Assembly (NCBI RefSeq): GCF_003696265.1
Contig: NZ_RFFH01000020.1
Span: 46,348-110,347, forward strand
Source of the DNA: Nocardia stercoris
GTDB lineage: Bacteria > Actinomycetota > Actinomycetes > Mycobacteriales > Mycobacteriaceae
Reading direction: 5' to 3'
DNA: 64,000 nt
Shown here: positions 57,686 to 64,000 of the stretch, piece after piece
Numbering within the stretch: position 1 is the stretch's first letter
How the letters are laid out: every line of letters begins with the position of its first letter
Translations under genes and position numbers: made by a program
The notes under the pieces: model-generated
Seen by the model: only the letters and a program-made list of their open reading frames with translations
What the model was told of the DNA's origin: nothing
Databases searched by the model: none

Positions 57686-59440
57686 TCAGCCGCCGATCGA
57701 CTGCACGATCTTCACCACGACCAGGGTCACCGCGACCACCAGATAGCCGCGCAGCGCGATCATGCCGCCCGCGCGCAGCGGGGAGAACACCGGCCGTTCC
57801 AGCGTGTCCAGGGCCGGGGTGCGGAAGGCGTCCCGGTCCTGCTCGAGGATCTTCTTGCGCTCGGCTCGGGACAGCCGGGTCGAGTCGAGCTCCTCGACCT
57901 GGCCGGGGTCCAGGCCGCCGAGCTCGGCGGCGGTCAGCACCGCCGCCCGGCGTTCGGCCCGGCCGCGTGCCACCGCGATGGCCCCGGCGCCCAGCAGCCC
58001 GATCACCGCACCCGCGCCGAAACCGGTCTCGATCGTGCGCGCCGTCAGGTGGCCGAAGAACACCGAGGCGGTCAGCGCCAGCGACAGCAGCACCAGCGCC
58101 CAGACGATGATGCCGGCCACGATGTTCTGCCGCGTGGTGTTGACCCACGGGCCGAGCACCGCCTTGTCGTTGCACAGCAGGACCAGGAACACCGTGGCCG
58201 ACGGCAGCAGTACACCCGCCAGCGCCTGCACACCCTGGGTGATCAGACCCAGCACGTGGTCCGGCGCGAACGACACCGAAGCCGCGATCAGCAGCAGCGC
58301 GGCGTAACCCACGTAGAACACCGGGGCCTCGGTGATCTTCCAGTGCAGCGAGTGCCGCTTGCCGAGGGTGTCGCCCAGGGCGTAGGTGGTGGCCAGCCCG
58401 ACCGCGTTGGCGCCGATCAGCGAGGCGTCCAGCAGCAGGATCGCGAACAGCGCGCCCACCGACCCGCCCGCGTGGTCGTGCAGCGCCTGCGCCACCGCGC
58501 CCGCGTCGGTGAAGTCGCCGAAGGCCGCGGTGCCACCCAGCCCGAACGCGGTCGCGGCCATGATGGCCACGGCACCCAGCATCACCACGACGATGCCGAC
58601 CCACAGGTCGATGCGCTCGTAGCGGATCCAACGCGGGGTGATGCGCTTGTCGATGATGTTGGACTGCTGGAAGAACAGCTGCCACGGCGCTACGGTGGTG
58701 CCGACGATCGACACGATCAGCAGCAGCAGCGTCGAGTTCAGGCCACCGGGAAACGACGGGACCAGGCCGTGGGCGCTGGTGGCGAAGCTCGGGTGCACCA
58801 GGAACGCCATCGGGAACAGCACGATGTTCACCGCGATCAGCCCGAACAGGAACCGCTCCCAGCGCCGGAACGAACCGCCCGCCACCATGGCGAACAGGCC
58901 CACCGCGGCCAGCGGTACCGCGATCGTCTTCGGCAGCCCGAAATAGCCGAGAGCCAGTGAGACACCGATGAATTCGGTGACGATGGTCAGCGCGTTCACC
59001 AGGAACAGGTCGCCCACGCTGAAGGCGCCCCAGAACTTGCCGAAGCGCGCGAAGATCAGCCGCGCGTGCCCGACGCCGGCGACGGCGCCCAGCCGGACCA
59101 CCATCTCCTGGTTCACGTACAGCACCGGGACGAGCAGGACCAGGGTCCAGACCAGGGCCATGCCGTAGTTCTGGCCGGCCTGGGCGTAGGTCGCGATACC
59201 GCCCGCGTCGTTGTCGCCGACCATGACGATCAGGCCGGGGCCGATCACGGCGAGCAGCATGCGGAACCGCTGCCACCGGCTGCGGCCCTCGAGGGTGTCG
59301 TGCTGACCGATGCTGCCCAGCGCGCCGACGATGTCGCCGACATGCGCGCTGTCCATGACCGCGGTCGAGGCCTCGGTGGCCGGGGCGGAGGCGGTCGCGG
59401 TGGCCGAGGTGCGGCGGCCACCGGTGGAGAAGAAGGCCAT
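57686..59440 (-). CDS. NRAMP-related Mg2+ transporter (NRMT-like)
   Basis: A 584-aa membrane protein with 11 or more helices in NRAMP order and a long charged C-terminal region. The helix-1 metal motif, DPGN in Mn/Fe transporters, reads DAGG here (GDNDAGGIATY), and the helix-6 motif, usually with Met-Pro-His, reads APWQ (TTVAPWQLFFQQS). Loss of the Asn and of the soft-metal Met is the change reported for NRAMP-related magnesium transporters. The M-box riboswitch upstream supports Mg2+ as substrate. The ATG at 59440 follows GGAAGGGAGAG. It is the last gene of the operon. Confidence 0.85.
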   Translation of the reverse strand: MAFFSTGGRRTSATATASAPATEASTAVMDSAHVGDIVGALGSIGQHDTLEGRSRWQRFRMLLAVIGPGLIVMVGDNDAGGIATYAQAGQNYGMALVWTLVLLVPVLYVNQEMVVRLGAVAGVGHARLIFARFGKFWGAFSVGDLFLVNALTIVTEFIGVSLALGYFGLPKTIAVPLAAVGLFAMVAGGSFRRWERFLFGLIAVNIVLFPMAFLVHPSFATSAHGLVPSFPGGLNSTLLLLIVSIVGTTVAPWQLFFQQSNIIDKRITPRWIRYERIDLWVGIVVVMLGAVAIMAATAFGLGGTAAFGDFTDAGAVAQALHDHAGGSVGALFAILLLDASLIGANAVGLATTYALGDTLGKRHSLHWKITEAPVFYVGYAALLLIAASVSFAPDHVLGLITQGVQALAGVLLPSATVFLVLLCNDKAVLGPWVNTTRQNIVAGIIVWALVLLSLALTASVFFGHLTARTIETGFGAGAVIGLLGAGAIAVARGRAERRAAVLTAAELGGLDPGQVEELDSTRLSRAERKKILEQDRDAFRTPALDTLERPVFSPLRAGGMIALRGYLVVAVTLVVVKIVQSIGG

Positions 59441-59581
59441 TGCCGTTCTCTCCCTTCCTGATTCGAACGGATCCGGAACAGGGTGGACACCGAGCTGGGT
59501 GATGCGGTGACCGCGCGCACGCGCGGTCCCGCGTCCCCGGCACCGTGCCCACAACTGTGTGGGGGGAGCGGGTGGAGCTGA

Positions 59582-59755
59582 TTACCGGCTGTGGCCGCCG
59601 AGCGAGGCGGTCACGACGGCGACCGGGCTCATGGCGACCCGCAGGTTGTGCCGCTCGGCGGCGGTGAGGTGGTGGCGCGCCCAGAAGCGGCGGGCCGAGG
59701 TGGAAACGGCCGTCCGCAGTGCGGCGGCGCGGATGGTCGGCGTGACGAAGGCCAT
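59582..59755 (-). CDS. 57-aa protein between leader and transporter
   Basis: A 57-aa basic protein (starting MAFVTPTIRAAALRTAV, ending ASLGGHSR) with an AAGGAG site before the ATG at 59755. It has an Arg/Ala-rich amphipathic N-terminus and a short hydrophobic C-terminal part (MSPVAVVTASLGG). No family is recognised. Its place in the M-box transcript suggests a role in transporter regulation or as an accessory subunit; this is inference. Confidence 0.55.
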   Translation of the reverse strand: MAFVTPTIRAAALRTAVSTSARRFWARHHLTAAERHNLRVAMSPVAVVTASLGGHSR

Positions 59756-59874
59756 GATCGGCTCCTTCGGTGCGGGCTGCCGCCGACGGGCATCACGCGG
59801 TCGAGTACGGGCGCAGCAGTACACCGGCCCGCGGCCGGAACGGCGGCGGGTGGGATGGCTACGGTTTCCCGGAC

Positions 59875-59961
59875 TCAGGCGGCGCGGGGCCCTGGGCGGG
59901 CAGGCGACGATGAGGGGGGTTTTCGAACCGGACTCGAAGCCGGACTATCGCCGGGTTTCAT
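59875..59961 (-). CDS. Proline-rich leader peptide
   Basis: A 28-codon ORF too short for normal gene calling. ATG 59961 is preceded by AAGGAGGTGAGG, one of the best ribosome sites in the window. Eight of 28 residues are proline (MKPGDSPASSPVRKPPSSS then PARPGPRAA). It lies between the M-box and the transporter gene in the same transcript. In Salmonella, the Pro-rich leaders MgtL and MgtP couple ribosome pausing at low Mg2+ to transcription of Mg2+ transporter genes; this ORF has the features of such a sensor. Confidence 0.6.
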   Translation of the reverse strand: MKPGDSPASSPVRKPPSSSPARPGPRAA

Positions 59962-60036
59962 TCGTACCCTCACCTCCTTGCCGCCGAGACGCACGTGCGC
60001 GTCGTTACACCCTGGATCAGCATCGATGGAGGACAA

Positions 60037-60057
60037 CGCCCACCGGAACGGTAGGCG
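60037..60057 (-). terminator. Expression-platform hairpin after the M-box
   Basis: CGCCTACC and GGTGGGCG (minus strand) form an 8-bp stem, with loop GTTCC and T·G pair, starting at the first base after the riboswitch P1 helix and followed by TTGTCC. Its place suits an intrinsic terminator or an anti-terminator partner controlled by P1. Confidence 0.55.
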
Positions 60058-60224
60058 AGCACCCCTCTCGTCAGAGCTTCGGCACTGTACGACGTGTCCC
60101 GGATTCGGGAAGCCACTTCGGATCACCCCTTAATCCGGGGAGATCTGTCCTAACCCTGGGCGTCTCTCGACGTCGTCGGATCAGTGGCCTGTGTTCGTAC
60201 AGGAGCCTCGCCTAGCGAGGTGCT
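60058..60224 (-). ncRNA. M-box (ykoK) magnesium riboswitch
   Basis: On the minus strand, P1 is AGCACC (60224-60219) with GGTGCT (60063-60058). Between them lie the hallmark blocks of the M-box: GCTAGGCGAGGCTCCTGTAC, AGACGCCCAGGGTTAGGACA, and the 3' conserved TACAGTGCCGAAGCTCTGACGA (in parts 60086-60065). They match the mgtE M-box of Bacillus in order and spacing. When Mg2+ binds, M-box aptamers fold compactly and usually turn downstream genes off. Downstream are the proline-rich leader, the 57-aa gene and the NRAMP-related transporter. Confidence 0.9.
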
Positions 60225-60285
60225 GACCTGGAAATGGTGGGGCCGACCTCCGGAAAAGTCAAGTCGGGGGCCGGGAGCCACCCGC

Positions 60286-60314
60286 TTGTACACATAGCGA
60301 TGTGTGCATATGAT
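60286..60314 (+). promoter_or_regulatory. CDF promoter with internal operator
   Basis: TTGTAC (60286-60291) and TATGAT (60309-60314) are separated by 17 bp, a near-consensus sigma-70 promoter. Inside the spacer ACACAT-AGCG-ATGTGT (60290-60305) is a perfect inverted repeat, as expected for an ArsR/SmtB-like or other metal repressor. Start of transcription is about 60321. This rules out the TTG at 60314 as start of the CDF gene. Confidence 0.6.
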
Positions 60315-60349
60315 TGCCCGTGGTAACGGACCGAGGGAAGGGTGAAACG

Positions 60350-61330
60350 GTGGGCGCAGGCCACTCGCACAGTCACGGCGGGCACGCCGGGCACACGCAC
60401 GGCGCCGGTGCCGACGCGGACCGGCGCTGGCTAGCCGGCGCCCTCGCGCTGATCGTCGCCTTCATGTGTGGCGAGGTGATCGTCGGTATTGCCGCAGGTT
60501 CGCTGGCCTTGCTCTCCGACGCCGCGCACATGCTCACCGACGCCGCCTCGATCGCCCTGGCGCTGTGGGCGATGCGGCTCGCCGCCCGGCCGCCGGCCGG
60601 CCGGATGACCTTCGGCTGGCGCCGGGTCGAGATCCTGTCCGCGCAGGCGAACGGGATCACACTGCTGCTGCTGTCCGCCTGGCTGGGCTTCGAGGCGATC
60701 CGCCGCCTGATCTCGCCACCGCCGGTCACCGGCGGTGCGGTGCTGAGCACCGCGCTGATCGGCATCGTGGTCAATCTCGTTGCCACCTGGATGATCTCGC
60801 GCGCCGACCGGACCAGCCTCAATGTGGAGGGGGCGTTCCAGCACATCCTCACCGACCTGTTCGCCTTCGTCGCCACCGCGGTCGCCGGTGGGGTGATGGT
60901 GTGGACCGGCTTCGGGAGGGCCGACGCCATCGCCACCCTGGTCGTAGTGGCGCTGATGATCAAGGCGGGGGCCGGGCTGGTCCGGGCCTCCAGCCGGATC
61001 TTCCTCGAGGCCGCGCCCGCCGATGTCGATCCCGGGCAGATCGGGCGCGCGATGGCCGCCCGGGACAATGTCGTCGAGGTCCACGATCTGCACATCTGGG
61101 AGATAACCTCGGGTTCGCCAGCGCTCTCCGCGCACGTCCTCGTCGATCCCGGTAGCGACTGCCACGCCGTGCGCGTCGAGTTGGCCGACTGGCTCGAATC
61201 CGAGCACCACATCGAACACACCACACTGCAGGTGGATCACGCGCAGCCGGCCACGCTACAGGTCGGCACCCGCCCCGCCACCCACTGCGCGGAGATCCCG
61301 GAACCTGGCAAGCCGCCCACTCGCGCCTGA
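60350..61330 (+). CDS. Cation diffusion facilitator (Zn/Co/Cd exporter)
   Basis: A 326-aa CDF transporter with six helices and a His-rich N-terminus (MGAGHSHSHGGHAGHTHG). The metal-binding HMLTDAASIALALWA of helix 2 and HILTDLFAFVATAVAG of helix 5 (HxxxD pairs) are typical of zinc-type CDFs. The C-terminal domain carries VHDLHIWEITSG and several His. The GTG at 60350 lies 7 bp after GAGGGAAGGG and after the promoter. It exports Zn2+, Co2+ or Cd2+ in exchange for protons. It is divergent from the M-box operon. Confidence 0.9.
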   Translation: MGAGHSHSHGGHAGHTHGAGADADRRWLAGALALIVAFMCGEVIVGIAAGSLALLSDAAHMLTDAASIALALWAMRLAARPPAGRMTFGWRRVEILSAQANGITLLLLSAWLGFEAIRRLISPPPVTGGAVLSTALIGIVVNLVATWMISRADRTSLNVEGAFQHILTDLFAFVATAVAGGVMVWTGFGRADAIATLVVVALMIKAGAGLVRASSRIFLEAAPADVDPGQIGRAMAARDNVVEVHDLHIWEITSGSPALSAHVLVDPGSDCHAVRVELADWLESEHHIEHTTLQVDHAQPATLQVGTRPATHCAEIPEPGKPPTRA

Positions 61331-61381
61331 CCCGCCGGGGGTGCGCTCCAGCCGCGTCCCGGGCGCGGGGATACTGGGCCC

Positions 61382-62362
61382 GTGGCTTGGATGTCGACTC
61401 CGCTGACCCTGTCGTCCCTGCTGACAGCGTGGCGCTGGGACACCTCGGTGGTGGTACTCACCGTGGCGCTCGCCGGCGGCTACTGCTGGGCGGCGCGGCG
61501 AGCCGCCCGCAACGGCAGCCCGGTCGCACGCACGCAGGCGGCGGCCTTCCTCGGTCCCGGCCTCGGGGTGTGGCTGCTGACCGGGATCAGCGTGGTCGGA
61601 GCGTATTCGGGGACCCTGATCTGGGTGCGGGCGCTGCAGATTCTGCTGCTGCTCTACGTGGTGCCGTTCGCACTGGCCAAGGGCCGGCCGGTCACGGTCC
61701 TGCGGGCCGCGCTCGGGCCGGGCGGGCAGGCGCGCCTGGACCGGCTGCTGGACTCGGAATGGGCCCGCACACTGACCTATCCGCTGGTCGGTTCGGTCTT
61801 CGTGCTCGTACTGCCGTGGGCGCTGTTCCTGACACCCTGGTACGAGGCGGTGCTGCGGCACGGTGTCGTCGACGCGGTGAGCCGGGTCGTGGTGGTGGCC
61901 GTGGGGTTCGGCTACTTCTACTCGCGTCTGCAGGTCGACCCGGTGCCGCAACGGTATTCGCAGGGAATCTCGTTGCTGATCACAATCTTCGAGTCGCTGG
62001 CCGACGGCATCCTGGGCCTGGTGCTGTGGATGGGCCCGCTGGTCGCGTCCGGTTACTACACCGAGGTCGGCCGACACTGGGGTCCCGACCTGCGGATGGA
62101 TCAGATCATCGGCGCCGGGATCATCTGGGTGCTCGGCGACGTGCTGGGTCTGCCGTACCTGCTGTCGCTGATGCGGGCCTGGGCCTCGGACGAACGCCGG
62201 CGCGCCGCCGAGGTCGACGCCGAACTCGATGCGGCGCAACCGATTCCGGCCGCCACGGCGGCCGTGGACGCGGCGGCGGTCCCGGAACCCGAGGCCACAC
62301 CCGCCGCGAGCGGGCTGTGGTGGGAGAACGACCCGCAGCTACGCGCGCGATTCCGCCGCTGA
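61382..62362 (+). CDS. ctaG: Cytochrome c oxidase assembly factor CtaG-like protein
   Basis: A 326-aa protein of the caa3_CtaG family with about seven helices (LTAWRWDTSVVVLTVALAGG, VWLLTGISVVGAYSGTL, QILLLLYVVPFALAKGRP, and the ESLADGILGLVLWMGPLV stretch). Members help copper insertion into cytochrome oxidase or copper transport. It lies 51 bp after the CDF gene. A polar Ala/Pro-rich C-terminal tail ends at residue 326. Another GTG start near 61381 is the same codon region. Confidence 0.85.
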   Translation: MAWMSTPLTLSSLLTAWRWDTSVVVLTVALAGGYCWAARRAARNGSPVARTQAAAFLGPGLGVWLLTGISVVGAYSGTLIWVRALQILLLLYVVPFALAKGRPVTVLRAALGPGGQARLDRLLDSEWARTLTYPLVGSVFVLVLPWALFLTPWYEAVLRHGVVDAVSRVVVVAVGFGYFYSRLQVDPVPQRYSQGISLLITIFESLADGILGLVLWMGPLVASGYYTEVGRHWGPDLRMDQIIGAGIIWVLGDVLGLPYLLSLMRAWASDERRRAAEVDAELDAAQPIPAATAAVDAAAVPEPEATPAASGLWWENDPQLRARFRR

Positions 62363-62429
62363 GCGGCGCGCCTCCCGACACCCCGGTGAGGTCCACGCCG
62401 GACGGGCGCGCGCGGGGCACCATGGGGGT

Positions 62430-62780
62430 ATGACTCGACGTCACTGGCTCGCCCTGTGCGCAGGTTCGGTCGCGGGTGTCGTTGCGATCGGGGTGAGCGC
62501 CGGACCGGGCGCCGCCGGTGCCCTGCCGGCGGTGACGTACCGGGGCGGCGCCACGATCACCGCGCACCTGCAGGGCGAGCGACCGGGCTACTCCTGCCAG
62601 ATCGCCGCCCACGACATCGACGGGCCGTGGCGGACCGTCGACAGCGCCGGCACCGCCGATCTGGACTCCGGCGCGCTGCCGCCCGGGCGGCACCGGGTGC
62701 GGGTGATCTGCGAGGACCGGGCCCGCGGTGACGTGACGACCCACGTCGTCGGTGCCGCCACCGAGGTGACCACCGGCTAG
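62430..62780 (+). CDS. Small secreted protein
   Basis: A 116-aa exported protein. The signal peptide is MTRRHWLALCAGSVAGVVAIG with cleavage near GAAGALP. The mature part is a small beta domain with one Cys pair (YSCQIAAHDIDGPWR and VRVICEDRARGD). No family is certain; such small secreted proteins occur in Nocardia and mycobacteria. A GGGGGT stretch just upstream may be the ribosome site. Confidence 0.6.
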   Translation: MTRRHWLALCAGSVAGVVAIGVSAGPGAAGALPAVTYRGGATITAHLQGERPGYSCQIAAHDIDGPWRTVDSAGTADLDSGALPPGRHRVRVICEDRARGDVTTHVVGAATEVTTG

Positions 62781-62804
62781 TCCCGCGAGCTCACCGGACC
62801 GCTA

Positions 62805-63566
62805 CTAGATCTTGCGGATGACCGTGACGACCTTGCCGAGGACGCGAGCGTCGTTACCGGGGATCGGTTCGAACAGCGGGTTGTGCGGCAACAGCCAGAC
62901 GTCCTTGCCGGTGCGCTTGAACGTCTTCACCGTCGCCTCGCCGTCGATCATCGCCGCGACGATGTCGCCGTTGTCGGCGACGTTCTGCTGGCGGACCACG
63001 ACCCAGTCGCCGTCGCAGATCGCGGCGTCGATCATCGACTCACCGACGACCTTCAGCAGGAACAGCGAACCCTCACCGACCAGTTCCCGGGGCAGCGGGA
63101 AGACGTCCTCGACCGCCTGCTCGGCCAGGATCGGCCCACCGGCCGCGATCCGGCCCAGGACGGGGACGTAGGTCGGCACCGGGTGCTCGGAACCGGCGTC
63201 GGTGTCGACCGGGTGCAGTGCGGTCACCGCGGCCGTGCCGGTGGCGCGCACCGCCGTCTCGTCGAGGCCGCGAACGTCCACGGCGCGCGGGCGGTTGGGG
63301 TCCCGGCGCAGGAAGCCCTTGCGTTCCAGAGCGCGCAGCTGATGGGCGACCGACGACGTGGAGGTCAGGCCGACCGCGTCGCCGATCTCCCGGATGCTGG
63401 GCGGGTAGCCGCGGTCGCTGACCGAGGTTCGGATGACCTCCAGTACCTTTCGCTGCCGCGCGGTGAGATCTGCTGCGGTGCCGGGCGATTCGCCGCCGTC
63501 GGCATCGGTGGCCGGCATGGCCGGCCCCTCGTGTCCGTCCGCCGTCCGTTCGCTCACGGTCGCCAT
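62805..63566 (-). CDS. lexA: SOS repressor LexA
   Basis: A 253-aa LexA. Residues 30-100 are the winged helix (LTARQRKVLEVIRTSVSDRG, EIGDAVGLTSTSSVAHQLRALERKGFLRRDPNRPRAVDVR). The cleavage site is Ala-Gly in GRIAAGGPIL, and the S24 Ser/Lys dyad is in GESMIDAAI and VKTFKR. RecA-stimulated self-cleavage releases SOS genes. The first 30 residues are an extra polar tail, common in actinobacteria. Three SOS-type sites lie upstream. Confidence 0.95.
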   Translation of the reverse strand: MATVSERTADGHEGPAMPATDADGGESPGTAADLTARQRKVLEVIRTSVSDRGYPPSIREIGDAVGLTSTSSVAHQLRALERKGFLRRDPNRPRAVDVRGLDETAVRATGTAAVTALHPVDTDAGSEHPVPTYVPVLGRIAAGGPILAEQAVEDVFPLPRELVGEGSLFLLKVVGESMIDAAICDGDWVVVRQQNVADNGDIVAAMIDGEATVKTFKRTGKDVWLLPHNPLFEPIPGNDARVLGKVVTVIRKI

Positions 63567-63717
63567 CCTCCGTTCCTCGGTGTACGTGTGGTGCGCTCCC
63601 GGCAGAGTCGCGCCGTGCCGTGCCGCCGGCCCGGCGAAGGTGAATTCGCCCGTGGGGCTGGTGCTCCGGCTTCGCCGGTGGCCGTGTTCCGACTCTAATC
63701 CGACGATCGCCAGGTTT

Positions 63718-63731
63718 CAAACATCTGTTCG
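63718..63731. promoter_or_regulatory. LexA box 1 (lexA side)
   Basis: CAAACATCTGTTCG matches the actinobacterial SOS consensus CGAAC-N4-GTTCG with one change (G to A). It lies 152 bp upstream of lexA and overlaps a perfect CGACATATGTCG palindrome (63730-63741). It suggests lexA autorepression. Confidence 0.6.
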
Positions 63732-63779
63732 ACATATGTCGTGCGAGGGGTGACTTTGTCGCCGGGGCGTGATAGAAAT

Positions 63780-63793
63780 CGAACACACGTTCT
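63780..63793. promoter_or_regulatory. LexA box 2
   Basis: CGAACACACGTTCT fits the SOS consensus CGAAC-N4-GTTCG except for the last base. It lies in the divergent gap, 76 bp before the start of the plus-strand gene. Confidence 0.7.
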
Positions 63794-63794
63794 T

Positions 63795-63808
63795 CGAACA
63801 CATGATCG
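63795..63808. promoter_or_regulatory. LexA box 3
   Basis: CGAACACATGATCG differs from the SOS consensus by one base. It lies 2 bp from box 2, so LexA dimers could bind side by side and give tight control of the divergent gene. Confidence 0.55.
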
Positions 63809-63868
63809 AACAGAGCCGGCTGTCACTGGTCGATCTCGTCCCGCCACCGCACCCTGGAGGGTAGTCCG

Positions 63869-64000
63869 ATGCGTCACGCTGCCAGCGAATTCGACTTCGT
63901 CACCATCGATTCCGGCTCCGCGCCGGATCCGGCCGTGGGCGGCGACGCGCGCCGGCCCGGCGCCGCGGCATCGCGCGCCGGGCGCGCCACCGGCGCGCCC
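63869..64000 (+). CDS. SOS-controlled gene divergent from lexA, partial (ChiZ/Rv2719c-like position)
   Basis: ATG 63869 follows GGAGGG and opens a frame that runs off the window: MRHAASEFDFVTIDSGSAPD then Ala/Gly/Arg-rich residues. In mycobacteria the gene divergent from lexA (Rv2719c) encodes a LysM protein that blocks cell division during SOS. The position and the SOS boxes support the same role here, but the LysM part would lie past the window end, so this is inferred from context. Confidence 0.6.
   Translation, partial: MRHAASEFDFVTIDSGSAPDPAVGGDARRPGAAASRAGRATGAP

Noticed and set aside
59915..59945. T-loop-like sequence (GAGTCCGGTTCGA) suggesting a tRNA on the minus strand
   Set aside because: No acceptor stem, anticodon arm or CCA end can be folded around it, and it lies inside the leader ORF.

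Overview
The window is high-GC DNA with tightly packed genes, many of which overlap by 4 bp as ATGA or GTGA. Gene content points to a mycolic-acid actinomycete, most likely Nocardia with Rhodococcus as the alternative. The clues are a secreted cholesterol oxidase, an Rpf-type lysozyme-like protein, LGFP repeats, a SigG-type sigma factor, a DinB/mycothiol-type enzyme, a HelR helicase behind a rifamycin-associated element, and an actinobacterial LexA with its SOS boxes. The genus is inferred, not proven.

Layout. 0-4.7 kb is a patchwork: a CPBP protease, an IS256 transposase remnant, a two-gene SMR efflux pair with its MarR regulator and matching palindromes, a broken SDR gene and an intact one. 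4.8-11.7 kb holds lipid or aromatic catabolism: a KstR-like TetR regulator, an acyl-CoA ligase, a SnoaL-like protein, an F420/flavin LLM oxidoreductase, an IclR regulator and a dienoyl-CoA-reductase-like flavoenzyme. 12.4-19.6 kb is an organosulfur operon. It has a DszB-like desulfinase, a complete Ssu-type ABC importer, two LLM monooxygenase-like proteins and a signal-less SsuA-like protein, with a divergent IclR regulator.

20.5-37.1 kb is a complete group 1h (actinobacterial, high-affinity H2-scavenging) [NiFe] hydrogenase operon. The order is hypA, hypB, small subunit, large subunit, a NifU/Rieske-derived Fe-S protein, three unknown proteins, a 39-aa membrane peptide, the maturation endopeptidase, hypC, hypF, a second hypC, hypD, hypE, a nickel permease, another unknown protein and a methyltransferase. 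Most junctions overlap, so it looks like one transcription unit that builds, loads with nickel and wires up the enzyme. The unknown proteins inside it are the least described part of the system.

37-57.5 kb is mixed envelope, secretion and regulation: AraC, LGFP protein, SigG-like sigma, cholesterol oxidase, FUSC transporter, DoxX protein with 99-bp repeats, LLM oxidoreductase, RAE-controlled helR, pentapeptide protein, chitin-type LPMO, uricase, Tat-exported GH1 glycosidase, two tiny membrane peptides, an S-adenosylmethionine methyltransferase with a GGDEF protein, and an Rpf-like protein.

57.6-60.3 kb (minus strand) is a magnesium-control locus. An M-box riboswitch is followed by a terminator-like hairpin, a 28-codon proline-rich leader ORF, a 57-aa protein and an NRAMP-related transporter whose metal-site motifs are changed in the way reported for Mg2+ transporters. 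60.3-64 kb holds a CDF metal exporter with a clear promoter and operator, a CtaG-like protein, a small secreted protein, lexA, and the start of a divergent gene with SOS boxes between them.
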